Below, piece after piece: positions 26,606 through 35,521 of a DNA stretch of 39,405 nt. The position numbers were made by a program, and so were the translations under genes. Below the pieces are notes generated by a model. The model was not told the DNA's origin. It saw nothing but the letters and a program-made list of their open reading frames with translations, and did not search any database. The stretch comes from an uncultured bacterium (GTDB lineage Bacteria; Bacteroidota; Bacteroidia; Chitinophagales; Chitinophagaceae): positions 1-39,405 of the forward strand of contig CAIXQW010000194.1 of assembly GCA_903921675.1 (NCBI GenBank), written 5' to 3'. How positions within the stretch are numbered: the first letter of the stretch is position 1; every line of letters starts with the position of its first letter.

Positions 26606-26988
26606 ATTACCTTTGGGATACTAATACTGCTATTTATTTTCTGCAACAGCAGTTTCCAATTAATGCTGAGAAATATATTGATAGTATTTTACAAACTAAT
26701 ATACCTGTAATTTCTGCAATTACAGAAATAGAATTACTATGTTGGAAGACAGCTTCTGAAAATGATTTAAAAGTTTTAAATAATTTTATTCAAGATGCAA
26801 CGGTAATAGAGTTAGAGCAAGAAATAAAATCTAAAACTGCAGAAATCCGCAAGGCAAATAAAATAAAATTACCTGATTCTATTATTGCTGCTACAGCAAT
26901 CGTTTACAATCTTACAATAATTACAAGAAACACCGCTGATTTCAAAAATATTGATGGATTAATAACTATAAACCCCTTTGAGATGTAA
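26602..26988 (+). CDS. PIN-domain toxin (VapC-like) with ATA in place of the start codon
   Basis: This 128-codon frame is missing from the ORF track because it has no ATG, GTG or TTG near its start. It translates as a complete PIN-domain ribonuclease: xNYLWDTNTAIYFL at the N-terminus (D6), SAITEIELL (E42/E44), LPDSIIAATA (D92) and TRNTADF (D113), ending NPFEM. All acidic active-site positions are kept and no frameshift is present. The first codon expected from the family is ATA at 26602. A single G-to-A change would turn ATGA into ATAA, which keeps the antitoxin stop (TGA to TAA) and removes the toxin start. It may be silent, poorly expressed from ATA, or started by read-through coupling. Confidence 0.75.
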   Translation: MNYLWDTNTAIYFLQQQFPINAEKYIDSILQTNIPVISAITEIELLCWKTASENDLKVLNNFIQDATVIELEQEIKSKTAEIRKANKIKLPDSIIAATAIVYNLTIITRNTADFKNIDGLITINPFEM

Positions 26989-27004
26989 TTATATTTTAGT
27001 TCTT

Positions 27005-28225
27005 TTACAGCAATAAATTTGCTTGTATCTCCCTAACCACCTTCTCGGCAGCGCCTAAATTCTCAGCTATCTTTTCTGCAATGGTTTTTCCTATTGCTTT
27101 ATTATTTGCAAAAAAAGTAAATGCATCTGCAAGTTCTGCAGCGTTGTTTACAATTTTTGTTGCATCTATTTTTCCAAATAAAGTTGCTTCTAAAAACCTT
27201 GCATAATTGGGGCCGTGTATTACAGGTTTGTAGTAGCTAAGTGGTTCTATAATATTATGTATGCCAGCTCCAAAGCCGCCGCCAATATAGGCAATAGTTG
27301 CTTTTCTGTATATTTTATTCAGCATCCCCATTTTATCTAGCAGCAACACGCTGTAGTTAGAATTTTTTTGATACTTAGAATATCTAATGATTTGCTTGGC
27401 AAAGGTATTTTCTATTTGTTGCAAATGTGCTTCGTCTATTTGATGTGGCACAATTATCAATTGCCAATCTGCAATGCCACTCCCCCACCATTGTGCAAGT
27501 AATTTTTCATCCGCAGGCCAAGTGCTGCCAGCAATTAATATTTTTTTATCACCACAAAAATCGTTGATGACTGTATCTTCAAAAGGAGCAGCTGCAATGG
27601 CTTTCATCCTGTCAAAACGCGTATCGCCAGTAACTATTACTTGTCGCAGCCCAAGGCTATACAATATAGCTTTACTATTGTCATCTTGCACAAAAATGCA
27701 AGTAAAAAAATGCAACATGGTTCTATGTAACGCTCCATAATATTTCTGAAAAATATTATTTTTTGCCACATACATACTTACCATATAGGTAGGTATTTTG
27801 CGCGCATGCAAAGCAGCTAAATAATAATACCACAATTCGTATTTTACAAAAATTGCTATGCTTGGATTAATTGCATCCACAAATTGTGCCGCATTGCTTT
27901 TGCTATCTAATGGCAAATAATACATTTCATCTACAATATCATTTGCCTTAAATGCATGGTAACCAGATGGGCTAAAAAAAGTAAGCACCACTATGCTTTG
28001 TGGATGTTTTTGTTTCCATAAAGTAATGATAGGCAGGCCTTGCTCGTACTCCCCCACACTAGCGCAATGCATCCATAATGTTTTGGGGTTTTTGTCTTGT
28101 TTTATTTGTAAGAAAATATTTTTTCTACCCACCAACATTTCCTTTGCCTTTGCATGCCAAGGGCTAGCAATATGCAAACCCATTTTATACAAAATCAAAA
28201 ATATGTTATAGAAAAAAAGTGCCAA
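27005..28225 (-). CDS. waaA: 3-deoxy-D-manno-octulosonic acid (Kdo) transferase
   Basis: WaaA attaches Kdo to lipid A at the inner membrane, the first step of LPS core assembly. The protein is 406 residues with an N-terminal membrane anchor (ALFFYNIFLILYKMG) and the catalytic glutamate E59 in HCASVGEYEQG. The central segment VFVKYELWYYYL and the C-terminal GGGFGAGIHNIIEPLSYYKPVIHGPNY are characteristic of the family. The start is TTG at 28225, which fits the family's N-terminus and has no better alternative. It follows the barrel gene at 28252 by 26 bp and is probably transcribed with it from the promoter at 29022-29015. Confidence 0.94.
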   Translation of the reverse strand: MALFFYNIFLILYKMGLHIASPWHAKAKEMLVGRKNIFLQIKQDKNPKTLWMHCASVGEYEQGLPIITLWKQKHPQSIVVLTFFSPSGYHAFKANDIVDEMYYLPLDSKSNAAQFVDAINPSIAIFVKYELWYYYLAALHARKIPTYMVSMYVAKNNIFQKYYGALHRTMLHFFTCIFVQDDNSKAILYSLGLRQVIVTGDTRFDRMKAIAAAPFEDTVINDFCGDKKILIAGSTWPADEKLLAQWWGSGIADWQLIIVPHQIDEAHLQQIENTFAKQIIRYSKYQKNSNYSVLLLDKMGMLNKIYRKATIAYIGGGFGAGIHNIIEPLSYYKPVIHGPNYARFLEATLFGKIDATKIVNNAAELADAFTFFANNKAIGKTIAEKIAENLGAAEKVVREIQANLLL

Positions 28226-28251
28226 GATTTAGTTTCGTTTTTTAGATTTTT

Positions 28252-28992
28252 CTAATAATACACCTCCTCGGTTTTCTTTTGATAAACAGGAATAAACCAT
28301 CCCATCATCAAGCCAATGCTTGCATCTATTCTGTTATCTCTGCCAGTTTTTTGCACATCGTACCACCACTCTCTGCGGCCTTGTGTTTTGGCAACATTCA
28401 TATCTAATGCAATAAACCCATTTAGGTTTTTCTTGGTGCCGTAATACATATAACCAAGCAGCACATCGCCATACAATCCATTGGTCAATCTATCGTAGCC
28501 TTTGCGGTAATCTCCAATTAATTGCGGATACAAATTATCTCTATCGTAAATATTTATTTTATGCTGCATAAAACCTAAACTTCCCATACAAAATGGGCCA
28601 CTATTCGCATTCGCATTCCAAAATGGTAAAATTTTTCCTACATCAATTCCTACATTGTAGCCACGCTGATACAATCTTATTTCTGCCAAAGAACCATCGC
28701 TGGTAATAGTGCCAGAGGCAACTGTTTTTAAATTATCTAAAAATCCTGGTTCTTTTATTTTGTTACCAAACATAAAATGCACCCTTGCCCCTATTATCCA
28801 ATTGCTTTTTTTCTTTCTGTAATATGTCAACCCAACCTTATCAAATACACCAAACCTTGTAGCCAAATCTGCCATAGGAAAATCTAAAGATACATGTAAA
28901 CCAATGGTAGAAATATTCCTTGGCACTGTATCTATTTGCGCCATTGCCTCTACACCAAAAAAGATGAAAATTATTATAATGTATTTGTACAT
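28252..28992 (-). CDS. Predicted outer-membrane protein of unknown function
   Basis: A 246-residue protein with a signal peptide (about 1-18, ending AMAQ) and regular amphipathic strands with many Tyr/Trp/Gly residues, as expected of a small outer-membrane beta-barrel. Recognisable phrases are WIIGARVHFMFGNKI, GYNVGIDVGKILPF and LYGDVLLGYMYYGTKKNLNGFIALD. I cannot assign a named family. It is first in an operon with waaA, 26 bp upstream of it, which suggests a role in the envelope. Confidence 0.78.
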   Translation of the reverse strand: MYKYIIIIFIFFGVEAMAQIDTVPRNISTIGLHVSLDFPMADLATRFGVFDKVGLTYYRKKKSNWIIGARVHFMFGNKIKEPGFLDNLKTVASGTITSDGSLAEIRLYQRGYNVGIDVGKILPFWNANANSGPFCMGSLGFMQHKINIYDRDNLYPQLIGDYRKGYDRLTNGLYGDVLLGYMYYGTKKNLNGFIALDMNVAKTQGRREWWYDVQKTGRDNRIDASIGLMMGWFIPVYQKKTEEVYY

Positions 28993-29014
28993 TTTTACCT
29001 GATAATTAATTTTT

Positions 29015-29022
29015 CAAAACTA
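29015..29022 (-). promoter_or_regulatory. -7 promoter element TAGTTTTG for the barrel-waaA operon
   Basis: Exact TAnnTTTG match on the minus strand, 22 nt before the ATG at 28992. It lies back to back with the plus-strand element at 29036-29043, forming a compact divergent promoter region. Confidence 0.5.
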
Positions 29023-29035
29023 AGCCCAAAACCTT

Positions 29036-29043
29036 TAATTTTG
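29036..29043 (+). promoter_or_regulatory. -7 promoter element TAATTTTG for the aminotransferase-ugd operon
   Basis: Exact TAnnTTTG match, 20 nt before the ATG at 29064, divergent from the element at 29022-29015. The two promoters share a 71-bp gap, so regulation of the LPS-core and sugar-modification genes may be linked. Confidence 0.5.
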
Positions 29044-29063
29044 CTAACTTCAAAACAAATATT

Positions 29064-30203
29064 ATGCAAAAATTACAAATGGTGGATTTAAAACGCCAAT
29101 ATGCTAAAATAAAAGACCAAGTAGATGCGGCTATCCAACAAGTGATAGACGACACTGCATTTATTAATGGAAAACCTGTACAACAGTTTGCAGAAGAGTT
29201 GCAAACTTACTTAGGTAGCAAGCATGTAATACCTTGTGCCAATGGCACAGATGCATTACAAATAGCCATGATGGCATTGAATTTTCAACCTGGAGATGAA
29301 GTAATTACACCTTCTTTTACTTATATAGCTACTGTAGAAGTAATGGCGCTTTTAAAACTAACTCCTGTATTTGTAGATGTAGACCCAAAATCATTTACTA
29401 TGGATGTAAGCAAAATAGAAGCTGCCATCACCTCTAAAACAAAAGCAATTGTACCTGTACATTTGTATGGACAAAGTGCAGATATGGAGGCAATTTTGGC
29501 TATTGCTAAAAAACATAATTTGTATATAATAGAAGATGATGCGCAAGCAATTGGTGGACACTATACATTTGCAGATGGCACTAAAAAGGCAAATGGCACA
29601 ATGGGTACTATTGGCTGTACTAGTTTTTTTCCAAGTAAAAACTTAGGTTGTTATGGCGATGGTGGTGCAATATTTACAGATGATGATACCATAGCTGCTA
29701 ATTTAAAAATGGTAGCCAATCATGGGCAAAGTGTTAAATACTACCACGATGTAGTAGGATGCAATAGCCGCTTAGATACGATACAAGCTGCAATTTTGCG
29801 TATTAAATTAAGACAATTAGATACTTATTGCAGTGCGCGCAGAAGTGTAGCAGATTTTTACAACAATGCATTTGCAAATCATGAAAATATTACAACACCA
29901 TTCTGCGCTAGCAATAGCTACCATGTGTATCATCAATATACTTTAGTATTAGATGGTGTGGATAGAAACGAAGTACAAAAATTATTGGAAGAGCGTGGTG
30001 TACCGAGTATGATATATTATCCAGTACCTGCACACAAACAAAAAATGTTTGCTAGCTTTGATGTAGCAGATATGGAACTGCCAGTTACAGATTGGTTGAC
30101 GCCACGCGTAATCAGCTTGCCAATACATACCGAAATGACGGAAGAAGAATTGCAGTATATTGCAAGCAACTTTTTAGAAATAATAGCATCATTAAAAAAA
30201 TAA
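29064..30203 (+). CDS. DegT/DnrJ/EryC1/StrS sugar aminotransferase, WbpE-like
   Basis: A 379-residue PLP-dependent aminotransferase that converts a nucleotide-linked keto-sugar to an amino-sugar. The PLP lysine is K192 in TSFFPSKNLGCYGDGGAI, and the cofactor aspartate lies in IIEDDAQAIG (D158). CANGTDALQIAMMAL and GDEVITPSFTYIAT are the cofactor-phosphate region. These segments are close to WbpE/WlbC, which make UDP-2-acetamido-3-amino-glucuronate, but specificity within this family cannot be fixed by eye. The gene is 7 nt upstream of UDP-glucose dehydrogenase, consistent with a C6-oxidised amino-sugar pathway. The oxidoreductase and acetyltransferase expected for a complete pathway are not in the window. 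Confidence 0.9.
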   Translation: MQKLQMVDLKRQYAKIKDQVDAAIQQVIDDTAFINGKPVQQFAEELQTYLGSKHVIPCANGTDALQIAMMALNFQPGDEVITPSFTYIATVEVMALLKLTPVFVDVDPKSFTMDVSKIEAAITSKTKAIVPVHLYGQSADMEAILAIAKKHNLYIIEDDAQAIGGHYTFADGTKKANGTMGTIGCTSFFPSKNLGCYGDGGAIFTDDDTIAANLKMVANHGQSVKYYHDVVGCNSRLDTIQAAILRIKLRQLDTYCSARRSVADFYNNAFANHENITTPFCASNSYHVYHQYTLVLDGVDRNEVQKLLEERGVPSMIYYPVPAHKQKMFASFDVADMELPVTDWLTPRVISLPIHTEMTEEELQYIASNFLEIIASLKK

Positions 30204-30210
30204 ATAATTT

Positions 30211-31551
30211 ATGAAAATAGCAGTTGTAGGAACAGGTTACGTAGGATTGGTAAGCGGTACATGCTTTGCAGAGCAAGGTAATAATGTAATATGTGTAGAC
30301 AATAACGAAAACAAAGTGCAGCGTTTACAAGCGGGCGAAATAGTCATTTATGAACCAGGTTTAGAGGTTTTGTTTGATAGAAATATTAAAGAAAATCGTC
30401 TGCATTTTACCACCAATTTAGAGGAAGCATTTGTAGCTAGCGATTTTATTTTTCTAGCATTACCTACCCCTCCTGGCGAAGATGGCAGTGCAGACCTAAG
30501 TTATATTTTAGGTGTAGCAAATGAACTTGGCAAACTATTAGCCAAATACAAAACGTATAAAGTAATTATTAATAAAAGCACGGTGCCTGTGGGTACTGCA
30601 GAGTTGGTAAAGAATGCTATTCTAGCAAACTACCAAGGCGAGTTTGATGTAGTAAGCAATCCGGAATTTCTAAGAGAAGGTGTAGCTGTAGAAGATTTTA
30701 TGAAGCCAGATAGAGTGGTAATTGGGTGCAGTAGCGAGAAAGCACAAAAAATGATGCACGACTTGTATGCACCATTTGTGCGCCAAGGCAATCCAATATA
30801 TTTTATGGATGAGCGAAGTGCAGAAGTAACCAAATACGCTGCTAATAGCTATTTGGCCATGCGTATAACTTTTATGAATGAGCTAGCTAACCTTTGCGAA
30901 AAAGTAGGCGCAGATGTAGAAACAGTAAGAGTGGGTATGGGAAGCGATAGCCGCATTGGCAAACGCTTCTTATTTTCTGGTATTGGATATGGTGGTAGTT
31001 GCTTCCCGAAAGATGTGCAAGCGTTGGTAAAAACCGCACATCAAAACGATTATCCTTACGAAATTTTAAAAAGCGTAATTGCCGTAAACGATAAACAAAA
31101 ATTGGTGTTGGCAGATAAAATAAAAAATTATTACAACAACAATTTAAATGGTAAAACTATTGCCATTTGGGGTTTAGCATTTAAACCAAATACAGATGAT
31201 ATAAGAGAAGCGCCAAGTTTATACATTATTCCTGCACTAATAGAAGCCGGCGCAAAAATTGTTGCCTACGACCCAGAAGGCATAGAAAATGTAGAAAAAT
31301 ATTTTGCAAATAATGATGCTGTTGCTCCGCATATAGATTATGCCACCAATGCCTATGATGCATTAAAAGGTGCAGACTGCCTAGCTATACTTACAGAATG
31401 GGGCATATTTAGAGCTCCAGAGTTTGATAGAATGAAAGAAAACTTGGCTACCCCTATTATATTTGATGGTAGAAACTTATACGACTTACCTAGTATGCAA
31501 GAAATGGGTTTTTATTATAATAGTATCGGAAGAAAAGTAATTGGCGCTTAA
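30211..31551 (+). CDS. ugd: UDP-glucose 6-dehydrogenase
   Basis: This enzyme oxidises UDP-glucose (possibly UDP-GlcNAc) at C6 with two NAD to the uronic acid, a precursor for surface glycans. The 446-residue protein has the NAD motif GTGYVG (7-12), STVPVGT (123-129), SNPEFLREG (149-157) and the catalytic cysteine C264 in GYGGSCFPKD. The C-terminal UDP-binding domain begins IAIWGLAFKPNTDDIREAPS. It is 7 nt downstream of the aminotransferase and ends the operon at a very strong hairpin. UDP-GlcNAc dehydrogenase (WbpA type) is an alternative, given the WbpE-like neighbour. Confidence 0.93.
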   Translation: MKIAVVGTGYVGLVSGTCFAEQGNNVICVDNNENKVQRLQAGEIVIYEPGLEVLFDRNIKENRLHFTTNLEEAFVASDFIFLALPTPPGEDGSADLSYILGVANELGKLLAKYKTYKVIINKSTVPVGTAELVKNAILANYQGEFDVVSNPEFLREGVAVEDFMKPDRVVIGCSSEKAQKMMHDLYAPFVRQGNPIYFMDERSAEVTKYAANSYLAMRITFMNELANLCEKVGADVETVRVGMGSDSRIGKRFLFSGIGYGGSCFPKDVQALVKTAHQNDYPYEILKSVIAVNDKQKLVLADKIKNYYNNNLNGKTIAIWGLAFKPNTDDIREAPSLYIIPALIEAGAKIVAYDPEGIENVEKYFANNDAVAPHIDYATNAYDALKGADCLAILTEWGIFRAPEFDRMKENLATPIIFDGRNLYDLPSMQEMGFYYNSIGRKVIGA

Positions 31552-31569
31552 CAGCTCAACGGAAAATAT

Positions 31570-31610
31570 AAAAAAGGCACGCATTTCAAACTGAAATGCG
31601 TGCCTTTTTT
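31570..31610. terminator. Strong rho-independent terminator (19-bp perfect stem)
   Basis: The arms AAAAAAGGCACGCATTTCA (31570-31588) and TGAAATGCGTGCCTTTTTT (31592-31610) are perfectly complementary around a 3-nt AAC loop. The A-tract on one side and the T-tract on the other make it a bidirectional terminator between the convergent ugd and T9SS protein genes. Confidence 0.92.
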
Positions 31611-31628
31611 CTTGGCTATTGAAAATAA

Positions 31629-31659
31629 CAAAGCCACATATTTTTAGTATGTGGCTTTG
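31629..31659 (-). terminator. Hairpin terminator for the T9SS type A gene
   Basis: CAAAGCCACATA (31629-31640) pairs with TATGTGGCTTTG (31648-31659) over 12 bp with a 7-nt loop. On the minus strand it lies 20 nt after the stop of the 31679-33571 gene and is followed by TTATTTTC, as expected for a terminator. The stronger hairpin at 31570-31610 follows as a second stop. Confidence 0.7.
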
Positions 31660-31678
31660 AAGAATTAATTTATAATTA

Positions 31679-33571
31679 TTAGTTTTTTACAAACTTTTGC
31701 GTTGTAACACCTTTAGCATCACTAATTGAAATTACATACATACCAGCTGGTAAAGCAGCAATATCTAATTTCAATTTGCTATTGCTAATTGATGCTACTG
31801 TAGCATTTACAGCTTGACCAAATGAATTAGCAATTGTAATTTTCTTACCACTCATATTACCTTCGATGTTTAATACATCTGAAGATGGGTTTGGATAAAT
31901 ATTGTAAATAACATTACCATTTTTATCTAAGTTACTAATTGCATCTGCAACAAAATCAGCATTGTAGCAAGTATAATCACCATCAGCAGAGTGAGTAAGC
32001 AACCAAGATACTGGTAAACCAATATAGCGGATAGAATTTCCATCCCCTTGATCATCTGTACTTGATAATACTGTTCCAGGCTCTGTATCAGACTGCCAAA
32101 TGATATGTACTTTATTATCTACATTAGTAGCAATACTTGGAAATACATCTTCTACTTTTGGAGAATTAGAGATATTAATTCTACTACCCCAAGATGCACC
32201 ATTATTAGTACTCATGATCATAAAGATATCTCTAAAGTTTTGTCCAGTCAATTGAACAATATCATCAGAGCTAGAAGTAGTATCGCCATCCATTACTGCA
32301 CTATACACACAATAAAGTGTATCTCCATTTCTTGCCATTTGCGAGAAATTGCTAGAACCAGGTGCTGCATATCTATCGCTTTTTGCAGCAGAAGAGTTAT
32401 GGTTCTCTCCAAAATCAAAAGAAGAATTGCCATCACAATCAAACAATGAATCTAAAATAATTCCTTGATTAGGCACCATGTTAGAATTCCAATAAACTAA
32501 TGTATTTAAGAATGTAATTGGTCTGTAAAAACCACCAGCTAATAAAGTACTATCAATATATCCACCAGCTGGAGAATAAATAACATGAGTAATACCTTTA
32601 TCATCTATCATTACAGAAGCAGAAGCATCTGAAGAAAAAATATTTTGTGCAGTATCTGGACCACCGCCACCGTTACCAGCAACAATAGTTTGATATCTGT
32701 AAGGGTTTCTGTTTGCAGGTAATCCACAATCGATGATAGTATCTACAGCAAAAGTAGTTCCATAGTCAGCGCTTTTTAATAAATACATATTTGTTAGCAC
32801 ATCACCAATGATAATAGAAACGTGCGAATCTTTTGCAGAAATATTATAAGACTCCCCACCTACTCTATAAATAGAAGCAGTATCAATACCAGGTAATGGA
32901 ATACATTTAGTAGGCCATGTAAGACCACCATCTGTACTTTTGCTATAAAAAACACCAACTCTAAAGGTATCGTATATCCAAGATTGGGCATTGATTACAT
33001 ACATATTATTACCTGCAATTGCAGCTTTAGGCCAAATCAATGTATCTGTAGTTAATGGGCCTTTTAATAATACGGATTGTTGTGTAAAGGAAGTTCCTAC
33101 ACCAGAGTTGTAAAAACCAAATGAAGAAGCATTTAAACTATTATGAGTAAAAAAATAATCCTTTGTTCCAAACATTGCTAAATCTGGGAAGCCAGTTCTA
33201 AAGCTTTCTTGACGAGTTGTTGGAATTACCCCAAATACGCCACCCGTGGCAGAGTTGTAAGCTGTTCCTCTATCTGCAAACGAATTATCTGTTGCAGAAC
33301 TAAATGTCCATACAGCAGATAAGGAGCCATTACCATAATTGTTGATTCTATGGCTCATGCTACCATTACTTTGCAAATCATAAGTAGTAGTTCCAATAGA
33401 TGAACTATTGTTACCATTACCTCTTGTTTTTTTTACATATCCAGATTTTGAAACCGAATATTTTGTAACTCCTTTTGTTGGATTACCTGCGGGCTTTGCA
33501 ACTTCACTATTTTGTGCATTTGCATTTAATAGTAAACTCAATGCTCCTACAGAAAGTAAAAATTTTTTCAT
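31679..33571 (-). CDS. T9SS type A sorting-domain protein with Asp-box (sialidase-like) propeller
   Basis: A 630-residue secreted protein. The signal peptide ends at LLLNANAQ (residue 20). The middle is propeller-like and carries Asp-box (BNR) motifs STDGGLTW (212-219) and STNNGASW (454-461), plus a degenerate one at about 267. These boxes occur in sialidases and in many non-enzymatic propellers; I see no sialidase active-site signature. The C-terminal YPNPSSDVLNI (559-569) through GMYVISISDAKGVTTQKFVKN is a type A T9SS sorting domain, which is cleaved when the protein is anchored or released. It has its own promoter (TATATTTG) and two terminator hairpins. Confidence 0.9.
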   Translation of the reverse strand: MKKFLLSVGALSLLLNANAQNSEVAKPAGNPTKGVTKYSVSKSGYVKKTRGNGNNSSSIGTTTYDLQSNGSMSHRINNYGNGSLSAVWTFSSATDNSFADRGTAYNSATGGVFGVIPTTRQESFRTGFPDLAMFGTKDYFFTHNSLNASSFGFYNSGVGTSFTQQSVLLKGPLTTDTLIWPKAAIAGNNMYVINAQSWIYDTFRVGVFYSKSTDGGLTWPTKCIPLPGIDTASIYRVGGESYNISAKDSHVSIIIGDVLTNMYLLKSADYGTTFAVDTIIDCGLPANRNPYRYQTIVAGNGGGGPDTAQNIFSSDASASVMIDDKGITHVIYSPAGGYIDSTLLAGGFYRPITFLNTLVYWNSNMVPNQGIILDSLFDCDGNSSFDFGENHNSSAAKSDRYAAPGSSNFSQMARNGDTLYCVYSAVMDGDTTSSSDDIVQLTGQNFRDIFMIMSTNNGASWGSRINISNSPKVEDVFPSIATNVDNKVHIIWQSDTEPGTVLSSTDDQGDGNSIRYIGLPVSWLLTHSADGDYTCYNADFVADAISNLDKNGNVIYNIYPNPSSDVLNIEGNMSGKKITIANSFGQAVNATVASISNSKLKLDIAALPAGMYVISISDAKGVTTQKFVKN

Positions 33572-33601
33572 TTCTTATTTTATTTTTAAATTATTGAACA
33601 A

Positions 33602-33609
33602 CAAATATA
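33602..33609 (-). promoter_or_regulatory. -7 promoter element TATATTTG for the T9SS type A protein
   Basis: Exact TAnnTTTG match on the minus strand, 30 nt before the ATG at 33571, leaving an AT-rich leader of about 23 nt. Confidence 0.5.
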
Positions 33610-33720
33610 ACTTTATTGTAGAAGAAAAATTGAGTCGATATTAACTTTTTATCAACTTATTGCAATAAAATGACAATTTTCAGTAAAGTAGCGGCAAAAC
33701 AAAGGTTTAGTAACAGAATA

Positions 33721-35493
33721 CTATTTCCCTTTCTTCATTCTTTCTTGGTTTTGCTTTTGCATCTCCACCATTTTTTCCATAAACTTACTCGTTTTTGGTC
33801 CTTTGGTTTTGTTTTCATCTATCTGAGCACGAATTTTATCGTGGTTAATCACATAGTTTTGAATCACAAATTGCAAAATCAAAGTAAAAATATTACTTAC
33901 TACATAGTAAAAAGTAAGCGCCGCTGGCATTTTATTAAATACACCTAAGAATATTACAGGCATAATAAAAGGCATATACTTTAACGCAGGATTGCTATTA
34001 TCTGTAGGTGTGCTATTCATATTATACAATGCCATTACCAAAGATGTAGCCACAAATAACAATGTCCAAAGACTTACATGATTGCCATAAGCAGGTATAG
34101 AAAATGGTAAGGTAAGAATGCTATCAAATGTACTTAAATCTTTTGCCCATAAAAATGGCTGCTGACGAAGTTGGATAGCATTCGGTAAAAATGATAACAA
34201 GGCAAAGAAGATTGGCAACTGTGCCAAAGCTGGCAAACATCCACCCAATGGACTTACACCTGCACTGCGAAACAATTCCATTTGCTTTACACCAAATGCT
34301 TGTTGATCATCTGCATATTTGGCTTTCAACTCGTCTAGCTCTGGCTTTAACACCTTCATTTTGGCGCTGCTTAAATAGCTTTTGTAAGTAATAGGACTCA
34401 TTAGCAAACGAATAATAATGGTCAACATCATGATAATTAAACCATAATTTTGAAATACACTAGCTAGCATATCAAACAATGGTAAAATCACCCATTTGTT
34501 TAGATAGCGAATAAAACTCAACCATTTGCTATACTCCAATGGAATCATTTCTTCTAGCTTTTTGTTATAGCTTTTCAGCAATTCGTAGTCGTTTGGCCCA
34601 CAATACATTTGCAAATTAGCATCTTGCCCGGCAGCCAAGTTAATATTAGCATTGATGGCAGCTAAGGTTTGATTGCTGGTATCGTTGGTGGCTTTATAAT
34701 TTACTCTGGCAGATGTAAAATCTTTATCAGTAGCAATCAAAGAAGTATTAAAATAATGCTGCTTAAAGGTTAGGTATTTCAGCCCTTCTTTAAACTCTAC
34801 CGTTTTATCATCTGAAATGCTATTATGGTCTGTACCTTCTTTACTTTCATTGTAAGCAATAGTGGTGTATTGCATTTCTGTAACATGGTCGTACTCGTTG
34901 TTTGGCGCAGTGCTAGTCCAATTTAAATTCATAGCATTACTAGCATCTACGGTGCCATTACCTGCTATATGCATATCTACCATATAGCTGCTATCTGGCA
35001 AAGTATAAGTAATGCTTGGCCCACCTGCAGCGGTGTATGTAATAGATTTGCCATTGGCTACTGGCACAAAAGATACATCTTTGGTATGTAGCATATTGCC
35101 TGCGCTTGTTTTGTAGGCTACATCAAAAGCGTTTTGATTGGCTTTAAACACCTGCACAGCTTGCTTGCTAATGGCGGTTTTAAAGTGTTTCAACTCTACA
35201 TTTAGAGGTTGTGCTCCTTTGTTGGTAAATGTAATTTTCACCAACGCATTTTCTAATACATTCTGCACCACTGGCACTGCGTTAGAGTCTGCTTTTACAG
35301 CAGCTACAGCTTGATTGCTATCTGCCTTAGCCATCAAAGTGGTATCGGCTTTTACAGGATGCAGCTTAGCTTGCGCTATGCTATCTTCTTGCTTTTGTTT
35401 GAAAAATTTGGATTGTTGTTGTTGGTTGTATAATAGATAGCCTGCCAAAAGCGCCATCAATAATATCATGCCTATTCTACCCTGTTTATCCAT
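33721..35493 (-). CDS. yidC: Membrane protein insertase YidC
   Basis: YidC inserts and folds inner-membrane proteins, alone or with SecYEG. The protein has 590 residues. The first membrane segment is at about 7-24 (IGMILLMALLAGYLLY). The large periplasmic beta-domain runs from about 60 to 330, and the conserved insertase core is at about 340-560, including NYGLIIMMLTIIIRLLMSPITYKSY and GVSPLGGCLPALAQLPIFFAL. The basic C-terminal tail (KMVEMQKQNQERMKKGK) can contact ribosomes. It has its own promoter (TAACTTTG at 35521-35514). Confidence 0.96.
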   Translation of the reverse strand: MDKQGRIGMILLMALLAGYLLYNQQQQSKFFKQKQEDSIAQAKLHPVKADTTLMAKADSNQAVAAVKADSNAVPVVQNVLENALVKITFTNKGAQPLNVELKHFKTAISKQAVQVFKANQNAFDVAYKTSAGNMLHTKDVSFVPVANGKSITYTAAGGPSITYTLPDSSYMVDMHIAGNGTVDASNAMNLNWTSTAPNNEYDHVTEMQYTTIAYNESKEGTDHNSISDDKTVEFKEGLKYLTFKQHYFNTSLIATDKDFTSARVNYKATNDTSNQTLAAINANINLAAGQDANLQMYCGPNDYELLKSYNKKLEEMIPLEYSKWLSFIRYLNKWVILPLFDMLASVFQNYGLIIMMLTIIIRLLMSPITYKSYLSSAKMKVLKPELDELKAKYADDQQAFGVKQMELFRSAGVSPLGGCLPALAQLPIFFALLSFLPNAIQLRQQPFLWAKDLSTFDSILTLPFSIPAYGNHVSLWTLLFVATSLVMALYNMNSTPTDNSNPALKYMPFIMPVIFLGVFNKMPAALTFYYVVSNIFTLILQFVIQNYVINHDKIRAQIDENKTKGPKTSKFMEKMVEMQKQNQERMKKGK

Positions 35494-35513
35494 TTTGTTT
35501 TTTTTGAAGTGCG

Positions 35514-35521
35514 CAAAGTTA
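35514..35521 (-). promoter_or_regulatory. Promoter for yidC: TTTG-N18-TAACTTTG
   Basis: Exact TAnnTTTG match on the minus strand, 20 nt before the ATG at 35493. A TTTG lies 18 nt upstream of the -7 element, a good fit to the Bacteroidota -33/-7 layout. This is the best complete promoter seen in the window. Confidence 0.6.
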
